Source: Phycisphaerae bacterium (GTDB lineage: Bacteria > Planctomycetota > Phycisphaerae > JAAYCJ01). From it: a DNA stretch of 15,162 nucleotides. The notes below the pieces were generated by a model that did not search any database, was not told the origin of the DNA, and saw only the letters and a program-made list of their open reading frames with translations. The stretch is from the NCBI GenBank assembly GCA_012514125.1, contig JAAZAW010000045.1, forward strand, positions 1-15,162, in the 5' to 3' direction. Each line of letters starts with the position of its first letter. Positions within the stretch are counted from its first letter, which is position 1. The position numbers were made by a program, and so were the translations under genes. Of this stretch, positions 1-6,860 are shown one piece after another.

Positions 1-1783
1 CGCCGGTCGAGGCCACAATATTACCGGTGTCCACACCTGTCGAGTCAAAACGAATCAAGGTGATTCCCCGATCATTCGGACCGCCTTCGGTCGTCGTTCC
101 ATAAAGTCCGATATACCCTCCGCCATTCGGATCCGCCCCGCCTGTGGTCCCATCAGCAGGACGAAAATCCAAACTGATTGCCACCGTCGAACAATCACCG
201 GTATCGATCACGGGAGAATAGACCCTGACGTCGGGTGTCCAGCAGGAAAGATATTTGCGATGATCAGCCCACGTATTGTACGCGGCATTGCGAATAAGCC
301 CGCGATCGCTCAGGTTCGTCGTCCAGCCCGCCACCGTGCTGATGGACGCATCCGGTGCAAAATCCACCGGTTCAAAATCAATATGGTACAAAGCGTCCGG
401 ATAAGGATTCGGATCGGGTTCGGGACCTTTTTCTATAATCAAATTGTCCACTGAGGTCATGCTGGTCGTCGCATTCAAACCTCCGCGGAACCATATCTGG
501 TCAAATGTCCCGCTGCACACCGTTTTGCCGAAACTGCCGCCCCAAAACAGTGTTACCGGCTCACCGCCATTGATCGAAATCGTCGTCGTTCGATTCCCGT
601 TGTCCACCTGAATATCAAAATGGTAATTCGTGCTGCTATCGACATATGTCCACGTCCCAAGGGTCACATAATTATCTGTACCTTTAGTCGAAGCTACAAT
701 ATTACCCGTGTCCACACCTGTCGAGTCAAAACGAATCAAGGTAATCCCTCGATCCGTTCCACCGGAACTGGCGGGTGAACCATAAAGTCCAATATAGCCT
801 CCGCCATTCGGATTCGCCCCCCCTGTGGTCCCATCAGCCGGACGAAAATCCAAACTGATTGCAACCGTCGAACAATCGCTGGTATCGACCACCGGAGCAT
901 ACGCGTAGGCTGACGTTGTCCAGCAACTAAGATATTTCCCATGCGATCCCCACGCATTGTAGGATGCATCGCGAATATATCCCTTATCAACCGACGTCCA
1001 TCCATCCACTCCATTAATAAGACTTCCCACGACAAAACAAGATGCTTCAAAATTTGAGGAATATAATGTCTGTTCGACAACCGTTTCGACAAGGATATTA
1101 TCAAAACTTACCAATCCGGTAACCGCGTTATTATTGCCGCCGCGAAAACGAATCGTACTGACACTTCCATTTTCACTTACCGTTTTCCCCATAAAGCCGC
1201 CCCAACTGCCCGAAACCACGCTGCCGCCATTGACCGACAACGACCATGTCTGAGAAACACTATCAATGGTAATCTCAAACGTATAAGTTGTGGCCGCTCC
1301 ATTAAAAGACCAGTCCAAACCCGTATCCCACCAGCTCGTACCACCATTACTCATGGCAATATACCCGCTGCTTCCATTCAGACCATCGCTCACCAGTGTC
1401 ATACTTGTAATGGCATAACCTGCCGCGTCAAGTATTTCAATCCCGCCGGCCCAGGTATTGGCCGTCTTGGCATTGTCTCCAGGCTTCATATCAAAAGTAA
1501 TGCGAGTCTTCGGAGTCGCCGTACAATCTAAATTCGGCAAAACCGCATAAAAGGAACCACCATTCACAATCAGATGCTGCCCATGACCCGTCCAACCGCC
1601 ATAGGCTTCGGATTTGACACGAGCCCAGACACTACTACCAGCTGTCGTCCATCCATTCTGACCGTCAATACTCGCATCCAGGATGTATTGCGGAGAATCA
1701 AAACCGGTCGAAAATACAGTAGCCCCCCACCCATAGGAAGCATTGAACAATAATGCAGCAACAATTAAAATCGCCTTTTTCAT
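1..1783 (-). CDS. Secreted protein with three tandem concanavalin A/LamG-like modules (C-terminus outside window)
   Basis: A single open frame of 594 codons runs off the left edge with no stop. The start ATG at 1783 follows an AGGAGAG ribosome site, and the protein opens with a Sec signal peptide (MKKAILIVAALLFNASYGWG, cleavage near residue 20-22). Three homologous modules follow at residues about 23-233, 239-451 and 465-594+. Each is rich in Gly, Thr, Trp and beta-strand patterns ending in a Gly-Gly motif plus 'F/W-R-G-G ... D-N-(I/L)-(I/L)-(V/I)-E', typical of jelly-roll lectin-like folds. Modules 2 and 3 share blocks such as ISLDFRPADGTTGGA at a fixed 227-residue offset. No catalytic motif is visible. 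The likely role is extracellular or surface binding of glycans, inferred from fold only. It lies 40 bp downstream of a LacI-family regulator on the same strand, which may control it. The family assignment is by pattern; the missing C-terminus could carry an anchor or an enzyme domain. Confidence 0.85.
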   Translation of the reverse strand, partial: MKKAILIVAALLFNASYGWGATVFSTGFDSPQYILDASIDGQNGWTTAGSSVWARVKSEAYGGWTGHGQHLIVNGGSFYAVLPNLDCTATPKTRITFDMKPGDNAKTANTWAGGIEILDAAGYAITSMTLVSDGLNGSSGYIAMSNGGTSWWDTGLDWSFNGAATTYTFEITIDSVSQTWSLSVNGGSVVSGSWGGFMGKTVSENGSVSTIRFRGGNNNAVTGLVSFDNILVETVVEQTLYSSNFEASCFVVGSLINGVDGWTSVDKGYIRDASYNAWGSHGKYLSCWTTSAYAYAPVVDTSDCSTVAISLDFRPADGTTGGANPNGGGYIGLYGSPASSGGTDRGITLIRFDSTGVDTGNIVASTKGTDNYVTLGTWTYVDSSTNYHFDIQVDNGNRTTTISINGGEPVTLFWGGSFGKTVCSGTFDQIWFRGGLNATTSMTSVDNLIIEKGPEPDPNPYPDALYHIDFEPVDFAPDASISTVAGWTTNLSDRGLIRNAAYNTWADHRKYLSCWTPDVRVYSPVIDTGDCSTVAISLDFRPADGTTGGADPNGGGYIGLYGTTTEGGPNDRGITLIRFDSTGVDTGNIVASTG

Positions 1784-1801
1784 CACTCTCTCCTTTGACA
1801 T

Positions 1802-1847
1802 TTAACGTTAACTTGCAGCCCGTTTATTTAACCGGTACCGCACCGGT
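1802..1847. promoter_or_regulatory. Cluster of palindromes upstream of the lectin-module gene, possible LacI-family operator
   Basis: TTAACGTTAA (1802-1811) is a perfect 10-bp palindrome about 20 bp before the start codon of the secreted-protein gene. Two ACCGGT hexamers lie at 1831-1836 and 1842-1847, exactly 11 bp (one helical turn) apart, inside the last codons of the LacI-family gene. The window 1829-1838 (TAACCGGTAC) matches 8 of 10 bases of the perfect GAACCGGTTC site in that regulator's own promoter. LacI/GalR operators are typically even palindromes with a central CG, so this is a reasonable operator candidate. It is a pattern inference only; some of these bases are constrained by coding. 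Confidence 0.35.
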
Positions 1848-2909
1848 AGATTCCCGAATGATAAGTTTTCCAGGCTTCCAACTATCCGCAGTTCGTCGAT
1901 ACGCATCCGCCAGAGATATTCGCTTTTCCAGAAGATCAATCAACAAATTGGATGCTTCGCGACCATACTCGAAAAGTTCCATATCGATCGCGGTGATCGC
2001 GGGATTAAACCACTCGCAAAGAGAGGTATCGCTGGGGCATAGAACGCTCAGATCCCGCGGGCATGCCAATCCGCTACGCTGAATAGCCGATAAAAAACCC
2101 AAACACCACTGATCGTTACTGACAACGGCTGTGGCACGGGAACGCGCATCTCTCCTGGCCCAGGCCTCCCCTGCGGCAAAAGCGACACGAAACTGATTGT
2201 CTTCGGTTTCTTCCAAAATAGGCACATCGACTTTCAAATCCACCGATGGGTTGTTTTTTCGAAATAGCTCAATTCCTTTAGACAGAAGTTCCCGGGAACG
2301 GAGTCCAAAAAGTCCCGGGATCATGACATGCCGATGGCCTAGTTTCGTCAGATACGTCAAAATATCAAACCAGTTCGTCACCATATCGCGTGCGACCGCC
2401 AGAATTCCCTGGAGCGGAAAGTCGGTCGTATCCCCCACCATCACAAATGGAATTTGTTTTTCAATAAATCGTTCAATAACCTTCGATTCGACCTGCCCGG
2501 TAATCACCACACCATCCACACTACGCTGACGAAGCTTGTTCGGCATCACAAAATTATCGATTGTCGAAAGATCATATGAACTGACCGTACAATTGTAATC
2601 CTGTTCTATGCATGCCTGCTGAACACCGGCCATGATCGTTGAAAAATAAGCATTGGCCAATCCCAATGTCACTTTTGACGAAAGTAAAAAACCAATATTG
2701 TACGTTTTACCCGTTGAAAGTGCCCGCGCAGATGCCTGAGGCGTGTAATTAAACTTTTCAGCTATACCAAGAATTTTTTCACGAGTTTTTTGGCTGACGC
2801 GAGTCCCCGATTTACGTTCGTTCAAAACATCAGATACCGTGGACTTGGCTACGCCCGCTATTTTCGCCAGATCCTGAATTGTCACTCTCGATTTTAGTTG
2901 AATTGCCAT
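1824..2909 (-). CDS. LacI/GalR-family transcriptional regulator
   Basis: This is a 361-residue repressor-type protein, normal length for the family. The N-terminus has the LacI helix-turn-helix and hinge: 'VTIQDLAKIAGVAKSTVSDVLN', then 'VSQKTREKILGIAEKFNYTPQASARAL'. A periplasmic-binding-protein-like ligand domain follows (from about residue 55), with 'SVDGVVITGQ', 'TAVVSNDQWCLGFLSAIQ' and the terminal 'LIIREST' typical of these regulators. The ligand is presumably a sugar; which one cannot be read. An in-frame ATG exists at 2930, but it overlaps the predicted -10 hexamer (2929-2934) and lacks a ribosome site. ATG 2909 has AAGGAAG just upstream and is preferred. The gene is followed 40 bp later by the secreted lectin-module gene, the most plausible target. 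A palindrome between its own -35 and -10 suggests autorepression. Confidence 0.93.
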   Translation of the reverse strand: MAIQLKSRVTIQDLAKIAGVAKSTVSDVLNERKSGTRVSQKTREKILGIAEKFNYTPQASARALSTGKTYNIGFLLSSKVTLGLANAYFSTIMAGVQQACIEQDYNCTVSSYDLSTIDNFVMPNKLRQRSVDGVVITGQVESKVIERFIEKQIPFVMVGDTTDFPLQGILAVARDMVTNWFDILTYLTKLGHRHVMIPGLFGLRSRELLSKGIELFRKNNPSVDLKVDVPILEETEDNQFRVAFAAGEAWARRDARSRATAVVSNDQWCLGFLSAIQRSGLACPRDLSVLCPSDTSLCEWFNPAITAIDMELFEYGREASNLLIDLLEKRISLADAYRRTADSWKPGKLIIRESTGAVPVK

Positions 2910-2928
2910 AGCTCTTCCTTGTGACGTC

Positions 2929-2957
2929 ATATTAGCAGAACCGGTTCGTCATGTCAA
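2929..2957 (-). promoter_or_regulatory. Sigma-70 promoter with embedded LacI-type operator
   Basis: Read on the minus strand, TTGACA (2952-2957) is a perfect -35 box and TAATAT (2929-2934) a good -10, separated by exactly 17 bp. The spacer holds a perfect 10-bp palindrome, GAACCGGTTC (2938-2947), with the central CG typical of LacI/GalR operators. A bound repressor here would block RNA polymerase, so negative autoregulation of the adjacent LacI-family gene is the natural reading. Transcription would begin near 2922, leaving a leader of roughly a dozen bases before the start codon at 2909. Confidence 0.75.
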
Positions 2958-3031
2958 GTATAATCATTTGCTTGCATTTGATAATATCACATGAAGTAAT
3001 GTGTATAAATATTATAAGGAAATTAAAACTC

Positions 3032-3651
3032 GTCAAAAATTTACTAAGAACGTATATGAAAAAGGTATCAGGCTTATAATACATCCTTGATTTAATCATG
3101 GTGCGTTAGCCAGTCTGTTCGACAGATGGATTGAATCTGTTCCGGGGTCAATCGGTTCCAGGAATTGGCGGCAGCGGTAAATAGATCGTCGTCCCCGTCA
3201 TAGGTCCTATTGGACCCGTCGTGATCCTGAAAATCCCGCCAGAGCCGCTCGGTGGGATTGAGTTCCGGGCTGTCCGGCGGCAATCCGGTCTTCAAAGGTC
3301 TTCACCCGCTCTTTCGCCAGTTGGGTTGGCTGACCGGGCAATGACCGGTTCGCCAGCCCCGCCAGGCCTTTGTCCCGATATCGATACACCCGGCGTTGAA
3401 CCCAGCGAAAATGGCGGCTCAGGATTTGGCCGATCTGCGGGGCCGTTTGCCCCTGACAGGCTAAAACCACAGCTCGAATTCGGTCTCGAATGGGGGCGTA
3501 TGGCTTTAAATTCATCAAACGCTCCAGCTCTTTGATGGGCTGGTACGGAAAAACCTGCATCAATTCCTTCCCCTCCTTAACGTATCCTCCTAGCCCCCTT
3601 TTCACGAGCCGTTTTGATCGTATTAGTAAATTCATAGTAATGATTTTTGAC
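3032..3651 (-). mobile_element. Remnant of an IS630-family insertion sequence with inverted termini
   Basis: The limits are proposed from inverted repeats. GTCAAAAAT at 3032-3040 is matched in inverse at 3643-3651, and AATTTACTAA at 3038-3047 is matched in inverse at 3623-3632. The two motifs are fused at the left end but separated by about a dozen bases at the right end, so the right terminus appears to carry a small insertion. A TA dinucleotide follows directly at 3652-3653, in line with the TA target preference of IS630/Tc1-mariner elements; no matching TA abuts the left side. The roughly 620 bp between is about half of a normal IS630 element and contains only the two ends of the transposase gene. 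The element cannot be autonomous. Confidence 0.5.
3092..3635 (-). pseudogene. IS630-family transposase, internally deleted and frameshifted
   Basis: The 5' part (3635 or, more likely, the internal ATG at 3560, to about 3300) encodes a helix-turn-helix typical of the family: 'RIRAVVLACQGQTAPQIGQIL' and 'RRVYRYRDKGLAGLANR'. The 3' part (about 3295-3092, another frame) encodes the conserved end of the DDE domain, 'LPPDSPELNPTERLWRDFQ', where the final catalytic Glu lies in the SPELNPxE motif. About 150 residues, including the first two catalytic Asp residues, are missing between them. At the join an 8-bp direct repeat, GGTCTTCA, occurs at 3287-3294 and 3297-3304, a plausible slippage or deletion scar. 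After the join the N-terminal frame reads nonsense to a stop at 3207. The product cannot transpose. Confidence 0.85.
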
Positions 3652-3964
3652 TAAATCGCTGAAAGGGACTTCGGAATACCAACGATTTATTCACATCAGA
3701 TAACGCTCGCCGTAAACCTTATTTCTTCTGTGCTGGTTTTTTCAGAATCGACGGAGGAATTTCTGCCGGACACCAAACATTTAAACCATTGTAACACCTT
3801 TGATTTAAAGCGTTTACATTGTATTTACCCAATTTTTTCAATAGAATCTGGTCTTTTCGGAAAGACATGGTAATATAGATCAAACGTTGCGTGGTTCGAC
3901 TGTAAACTATCAACAGCTTATCAACAGAGTCGAATACGCAAACATTTCGGAGTAAATTCATAGT
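3625..3964. repeat. 14-bp direct repeat pair flanking about 312 bp
   Basis: AGTAAATTCATAGT occurs identically at 3625-3638 and 3951-3964, 326 bp apart. On the minus strand both copies supply the same start (ATGAATTTACT, Met-Asn-Leu-Leu) to two unrelated frames. The first copy overlaps the right terminus of the IS630 remnant; its core AATTTACT is also at the left terminus in the opposite orientation. This suggests a second, nearly erased element end at 3951-3964, or a duplication of the terminus. Confidence 0.55.
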
Positions 3965-4039
3965 TCAGCGGAAATCATAACTCAAAGTCCGATAAACCTT
4001 TGAGTCACTTGACACTTTTTGTTTTGAGGTAATTGCATC
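3652..4039. other. AT-rich spacer between IS remnant and SorC-type gene, no convincing gene
   Basis: This stretch is distinctly more AT-rich than the genes around it. An 80-codon minus-strand frame (3961-3719, beginning MNLLRNVCVFDSVDK and ending LKKPAQKK) is open, but it has no ribosome site before its ATG and no recognisable motif. It begins inside the 14-bp repeat shared with the IS end. I regard it as a possible relic or a chance frame, not a supported gene. The right end (3979-4039) is the control region of the SorC-type gene. Confidence 0.5.
3980..4005. promoter_or_regulatory. Inverted repeat upstream of the SorC-type regulator, candidate operator
   Basis: ACTCAAAG (3980-3987) and CTTTGAGT (3998-4005) form a perfect 8-bp inverted repeat with a 10-bp spacer, ending 34 bp before the start codon at 4040. 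The arm centres are 18 bp apart, roughly the span of a dimeric or tetrameric DNA-binding protein. A TTGACA follows at 4009-4014 but has no matching -10 at a legal distance. Autoregulation by the adjacent gene product is the simplest explanation; no family consensus was available to confirm it. Confidence 0.4.
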
Positions 4040-5167
4040 ATGACTTTAAAATCAAGAATGCCCTTCAGTCTCGACGATCCCGCATGCCTGTATGAAGTTG
4101 CAATGTTGAAATTCAAGCATAATTATTCCGAACGGGAAATCGCCGCTTTTTTTGGTTTTGAGCAAGACAATCGAACCCAGATTCGCAAGGCACTGGCCAA
4201 AGCGGAAGAAACGGGAATCGTTATCAAACCGCCAATCGCCCTGATTCGCCCCGGCGGTATCGCGCTGGACAAAAGACCTCTCGAATTGCAGTTGATCGCC
4301 AAATTCAACCTCAAATACGCCGAAGTGCTCGAAGGATATTCCGACGCCTACCTGGGCCACGATCGCCATCTTCAAAATATCATGCTCGATCGCCTCGCAG
4401 CGTCGGCGGCGGTGTATTTCGATACGCTTATGGAAAAAACACCCCCCGCCCAAACGGTCTGTATTAACTGGGGATACACCATGAGGCTGTTTGTCAGTCA
4501 GGTGCTCAACCTCGTGCCCGCCCAACGGCATCATTACAGCACCCAAATTAACAAACTCCAGCGATACATCCTTCCCATGGTCGGCATCATCGGCACAGGC
4601 AATCGTATTCAGGTGGCGGAACGAGAAGCCTATCAGTTGGCCCTCGAACTGGCAAGAAAATACGACGCCATCCCGCGGCACCTGCCAAGCCCCGCCATCA
4701 TTCGCGACCACAACCAGGCCGACGTCGTCGAACAACTCGAGCCTGTGAAAAATTCCCTCGACATGCTCAGCCGATCCGATATCGCCATCACGGGGATTGG
4801 TTTCGTCGATGATAATCAGAAACTTTACAGCGATATGACCATCGTCAAACAGCAATTGCTCACCGCCGATGAAGTTAAATTCATGCGATCCCGCGGCGCT
4901 GTGGATGAAATCGCCAATTGGTTCTTCGACAATAAAGGCCAGGAGCTAAAAGCCTCATCAATAAACAATCACTCGATCAAACCCATCGGATTGGGACTTG
5001 ACGGCTTGCACAAAATCGCCTCACGGGGCGGCGACGTCATTGCCATTTGCGGCTGCGACCAGCGGCGTATCCAGGCTCTTCGAGCGTGCCTGCTGAGAAA
5101 AAACCGAATGATCACCGCCCTTTTCACGGATCATCTGACCGCACAAGAATTACTGAAAGGTCAATAA
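4040..5167 (+). CDS. SorC-family (DeoR-like sugar-binding domain) transcriptional regulator
   Basis: At 375 residues it is slightly longer than typical SorC regulators (about 310-340). An N-terminal winged helix-turn-helix is seen near residues 18-60 ('MLKFKHNYSEREIAAFFGF...RKALAKAEETGIV'). The rest matches the sugar-phosphate-binding domain of SorC/DeoR-type regulators: 'SDIAITGIG' at 246-254, 'RGAVDEIANWFFDNKG' at 285-300, 'IGLGLDGLHKI' at 316-326, 'VIAICGCDQRRIQALRACL' at 333-351 and 'ITALFTDHLTAQELL' at 358-372. Such proteins sense phosphorylated sugars and control uptake or catabolic genes; the ligand here is unknown. The start ATG 4040 has GAGGT nine bases upstream. The gene ends two bases from the stop of the convergent lipoprotein gene. 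No catabolic gene lies directly downstream on this strand, so its targets are probably elsewhere. Confidence 0.88.
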   Translation: MTLKSRMPFSLDDPACLYEVAMLKFKHNYSEREIAAFFGFEQDNRTQIRKALAKAEETGIVIKPPIALIRPGGIALDKRPLELQLIAKFNLKYAEVLEGYSDAYLGHDRHLQNIMLDRLAASAAVYFDTLMEKTPPAQTVCINWGYTMRLFVSQVLNLVPAQRHHYSTQINKLQRYILPMVGIIGTGNRIQVAEREAYQLALELARKYDAIPRHLPSPAIIRDHNQADVVEQLEPVKNSLDMLSRSDIAITGIGFVDDNQKLYSDMTIVKQQLLTADEVKFMRSRGAVDEIANWFFDNKGQELKASSINNHSIKPIGLGLDGLHKIASRGGDVIAICGCDQRRIQALRACLLRKNRMITALFTDHLTAQELLKGQ

Positions 5168-5176
5168 TTTTATTGA
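5161..5176. terminator. Palindrome shared by two convergent stop codons
   Basis: TCAATAA (5161-5167), a TT spacer and TTATTGA (5170-5176) make a perfect 7-bp inverted repeat. Each arm supplies the final 'CAA TAA' (Gln-stop) of one of the two convergent genes. It could act as a compact bidirectional end signal, but the stem is almost all A-T and the loop only two bases, so termination strength would be weak. Confidence 0.25.
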
Positions 5177-6327
5177 ATTTCTTCCGCGGGAAATTGTTCG
5201 GGAAAAACAATCTTCGCCATCGCCTGGAAAAGTTCCAGTGCCGCGCTGGTTCCCGAACTTTTGTTCATCAGCACGATAATCGTCGCTTTTTTCTCTGGCA
5301 GATGGAACATCGCGGTGTTGTATCCGTCGACTTCGCCGTCATGGCCGAGGAACCCCCAGATTCTCATTATTCCCAACCCATATTGAAAATCCGATTGACC
5401 GTTGAAAGACGTCTGTTTGGCGAAAGTTTCCGCTGTAATCAACTCCCCTGTCGCAAACGCGGGCGCCCAAAGCTCCAGAACGTTCAGATACGACACCATC
5501 CCCCCCGCCGCCCATGCTCCCGAGGGATCCAGCGCGGTCACATCGACCAGGGTTCCATCGTCCGCTTCAATGTACCCCCTGCTGTAGTGTGCCGTGGTAA
5601 TGGGTGTCGAAGGAAAAAAAGTATACTTGAGTTTGAGCGGCATGACCACTCGTCGATCGATCTCATAGCCGATCGTTCGCTTGGTCACTTTTTGAACAAT
5701 CAAACCCAATAAGACATAATTGGTATCCGAAAGACGAAACCCGCCGCCGGGCTGAAAATATGGACCGTGATCCACCGCAATCCGCACCAGTTCCGCCGGC
5801 GTCCATTTCCGGGCGGGATCGTTCAGACTCGATTGAATAAATTCTTCATCATCCGCATAATTGAATAAGCCGCTGGTGTGATTGAGCAACTGCCGGACCG
5901 TGATCATATCCTCACCCGGAACAACAAAACCAAGCCTGAACGATTTCAACGTCTGATCGAGAGTGATCTTGCCCTCATCCACCAATTGCAGCACCACCGT
6001 CGCCGTAAATGGTTTGGTCAATCCGCCGATACGAAAACGATTCGTGGCATTCATCAGCATTTGTGGATTAGTATTCGAAACCCCCGCCACCTTAATCCAT
6101 TCGCCGACATCGGGATACCATACCCCCGCGATTACACCGGGAATGGAATATTTCGCGACAATACCATCAAGAGCGATCTGAAGTTTCTTTTGCATCGCAC
6201 GAGGAAGTTGTTTTTCAGGAACAGGCTCCCACCCGCCGCAGGAAGGGATGAGGCATACCGCCAGGATAAAAATCCCGGGAAAAAGAAAACGACAAAAAAC
6301 AACGTCGCTTGAAACACTCTTGCGCAT
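5170..6327 (-). CDS. Beta-lactamase/esterase-fold lipoprotein lacking the catalytic serine (putative pseudoenzyme)
   Basis: This 385-residue protein belongs to the serine beta-lactamase-like family (PF00144: class C beta-lactamases, DD-peptidases, EstB-type esterases). The start ATG 6327 follows AGGAGAG; an upstream in-frame ATG at 6396 lacks a ribosome site and would spoil the export signal. The N-terminus is a hydrophobic signal ending in a lipobox-like LIPSC (Cys30), so a membrane-anchored lipoprotein is expected, although Pro two residues before the Cys is uncommon. Family landmarks are clear: 'FRIGGLTKPFTAT' (98-110), 'TVRQLLNHTSGL' (143-154), 'LSDTNYVLLGLI' (199-210) and 'GHDGEVDGYNT' (328-338). 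The SxxK nucleophile position is Gly102 (codon GGA) while Lys105 remains, and the Tyr of the YxN motif is Leu199. With two of three catalytic elements lost, hydrolysis by the usual mechanism is not expected; a binding or structural role is inferred. Confidence 0.88.
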   Translation of the reverse strand: MRKSVSSDVVFCRFLFPGIFILAVCLIPSCGGWEPVPEKQLPRAMQKKLQIALDGIVAKYSIPGVIAGVWYPDVGEWIKVAGVSNTNPQMLMNATNRFRIGGLTKPFTATVVLQLVDEGKITLDQTLKSFRLGFVVPGEDMITVRQLLNHTSGLFNYADDEEFIQSSLNDPARKWTPAELVRIAVDHGPYFQPGGGFRLSDTNYVLLGLIVQKVTKRTIGYEIDRRVVMPLKLKYTFFPSTPITTAHYSRGYIEADDGTLVDVTALDPSGAWAAGGMVSYLNVLELWAPAFATGELITAETFAKQTSFNGQSDFQYGLGIMRIWGFLGHDGEVDGYNTAMFHLPEKKATIIVLMNKSSGTSAALELFQAMAKIVFPEQFPAEEIQ

Positions 6328-6398
6328 GTCCGTCTCTCCTAATGTCATCGGGAGTAATCTTAACCGCATCAGTCCAAAATCACCAGCGAAAAGCATTT

Positions 6399-6427
6399 TT
6401 GCCTTTCAGCGATTCGGCGTAAATAAT
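6399..6427 (+). promoter_or_regulatory. Possible sigma-70 promoter of the four-helix membrane protein gene
   Basis: TTGCCT (6399-6404) and AATAAT (6422-6427) are 17 bp apart, with 4/6 and 5/6 matches to the standard -35 and -10. They end 34 bp before the start codon at 6462. This is moderate evidence, as A+T-rich intergenic DNA gives such pairs by chance. Confidence 0.35.
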
Positions 6428-6461
6428 TAAGAGAATCCGGTTGAATAGAAGGAGGCAGAAA

Positions 6462-6860
6462 ATGTGGTTTAAAATCATCAGTTTTATTCTGGCAGCTTCA
6501 TCGTTTATCAAAATGGGATACGGCATCGCCATGGGGGACCGTTTTTTCGACTGGGCACGACGGGAATATAAGCGGGAACGGCCTTCGGGTCTTGTAACCG
6601 TATTGTTTCTCCTGACGCTTCTTCTGACGTTGATCACCTGGTATGCGACCTGGGCACATTATGTTCCCTATGGCTGGATATTGACGGTGTTAATGACTTT
6701 CTTCGGCCTGTATGCGTTAGTGATTTTACTCAAATGGAAGTCAATCACCCCGAAATATATTCCCTTGATTGGAAGGTTTCAGAAAAACCGAACCTTCTGG
6801 TACATCATAGGCGTGATCTGGGGCGTCGTGTTTTTGTTAATGGGTATTTTCCTTTATTGA
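6462..6860 (+). CDS. Small four-helix integral membrane protein, unknown function
   Basis: This 132-residue protein has four predicted membrane segments, near residues 3-22, 43-64, 70-91 and 111-132, joined by short charged loops. The first loop carries 'DRFFDWARREYKRER', the third 'KWKSITPKYIPLIGRFQKNR'; the basic loop residues suggest these stretches face the cytoplasm. The start ATG 6462 has a strong GGAGG (6451-6455) with good spacing; a frame extension to TTG 6441 would place the ribosome site inside the gene and is rejected. No enzymatic motif is visible and I do not recognise the family. It is transcribed divergently from the beta-lactamase-fold lipoprotein gene, with about 130 bp between them holding the promoters. 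A shared envelope role is possible but unsupported. Confidence 0.8.
   Translation: MWFKIISFILAASSFIKMGYGIAMGDRFFDWARREYKRERPSGLVTVLFLLTLLLTLITWYATWAHYVPYGWILTVLMTFFGLYALVILLKWKSITPKYIPLIGRFQKNRTFWYIIGVIWGVVFLLMGIFLY

Noticed and set aside
736..1104. Short minus-strand frame inside the lectin-module gene
   Set aside because: It is out of frame with the 594-codon frame that has the signal peptide, ribosome site and repeated modules.
3719..3961. 80-codon minus-strand frame next to the IS630 remnant
   Set aside because: No ribosome site, AT-rich, no motif, and its start is inside the 14-bp repeat; mentioned only as a possible relic.
4009..4014. TTGACA as a -35 box for the SorC-type gene
   Set aside because: A -10 at 16-18 bp would fall on the region between the ribosome site and the start codon, with no acceptable match.
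4052..4855. 267-codon open frame on the minus strand
   Set aside because: It is antisense to the SorC-type regulator, which has clear domain motifs and a ribosome site; the antisense product has no recognisable motif.
6328..6396. N-terminal extension of the beta-lactamase-fold protein to ATG 6396
   Set aside because: It lacks a ribosome site and would bury the lipoprotein signal; ATG 6327 with AGGAGAG is better.
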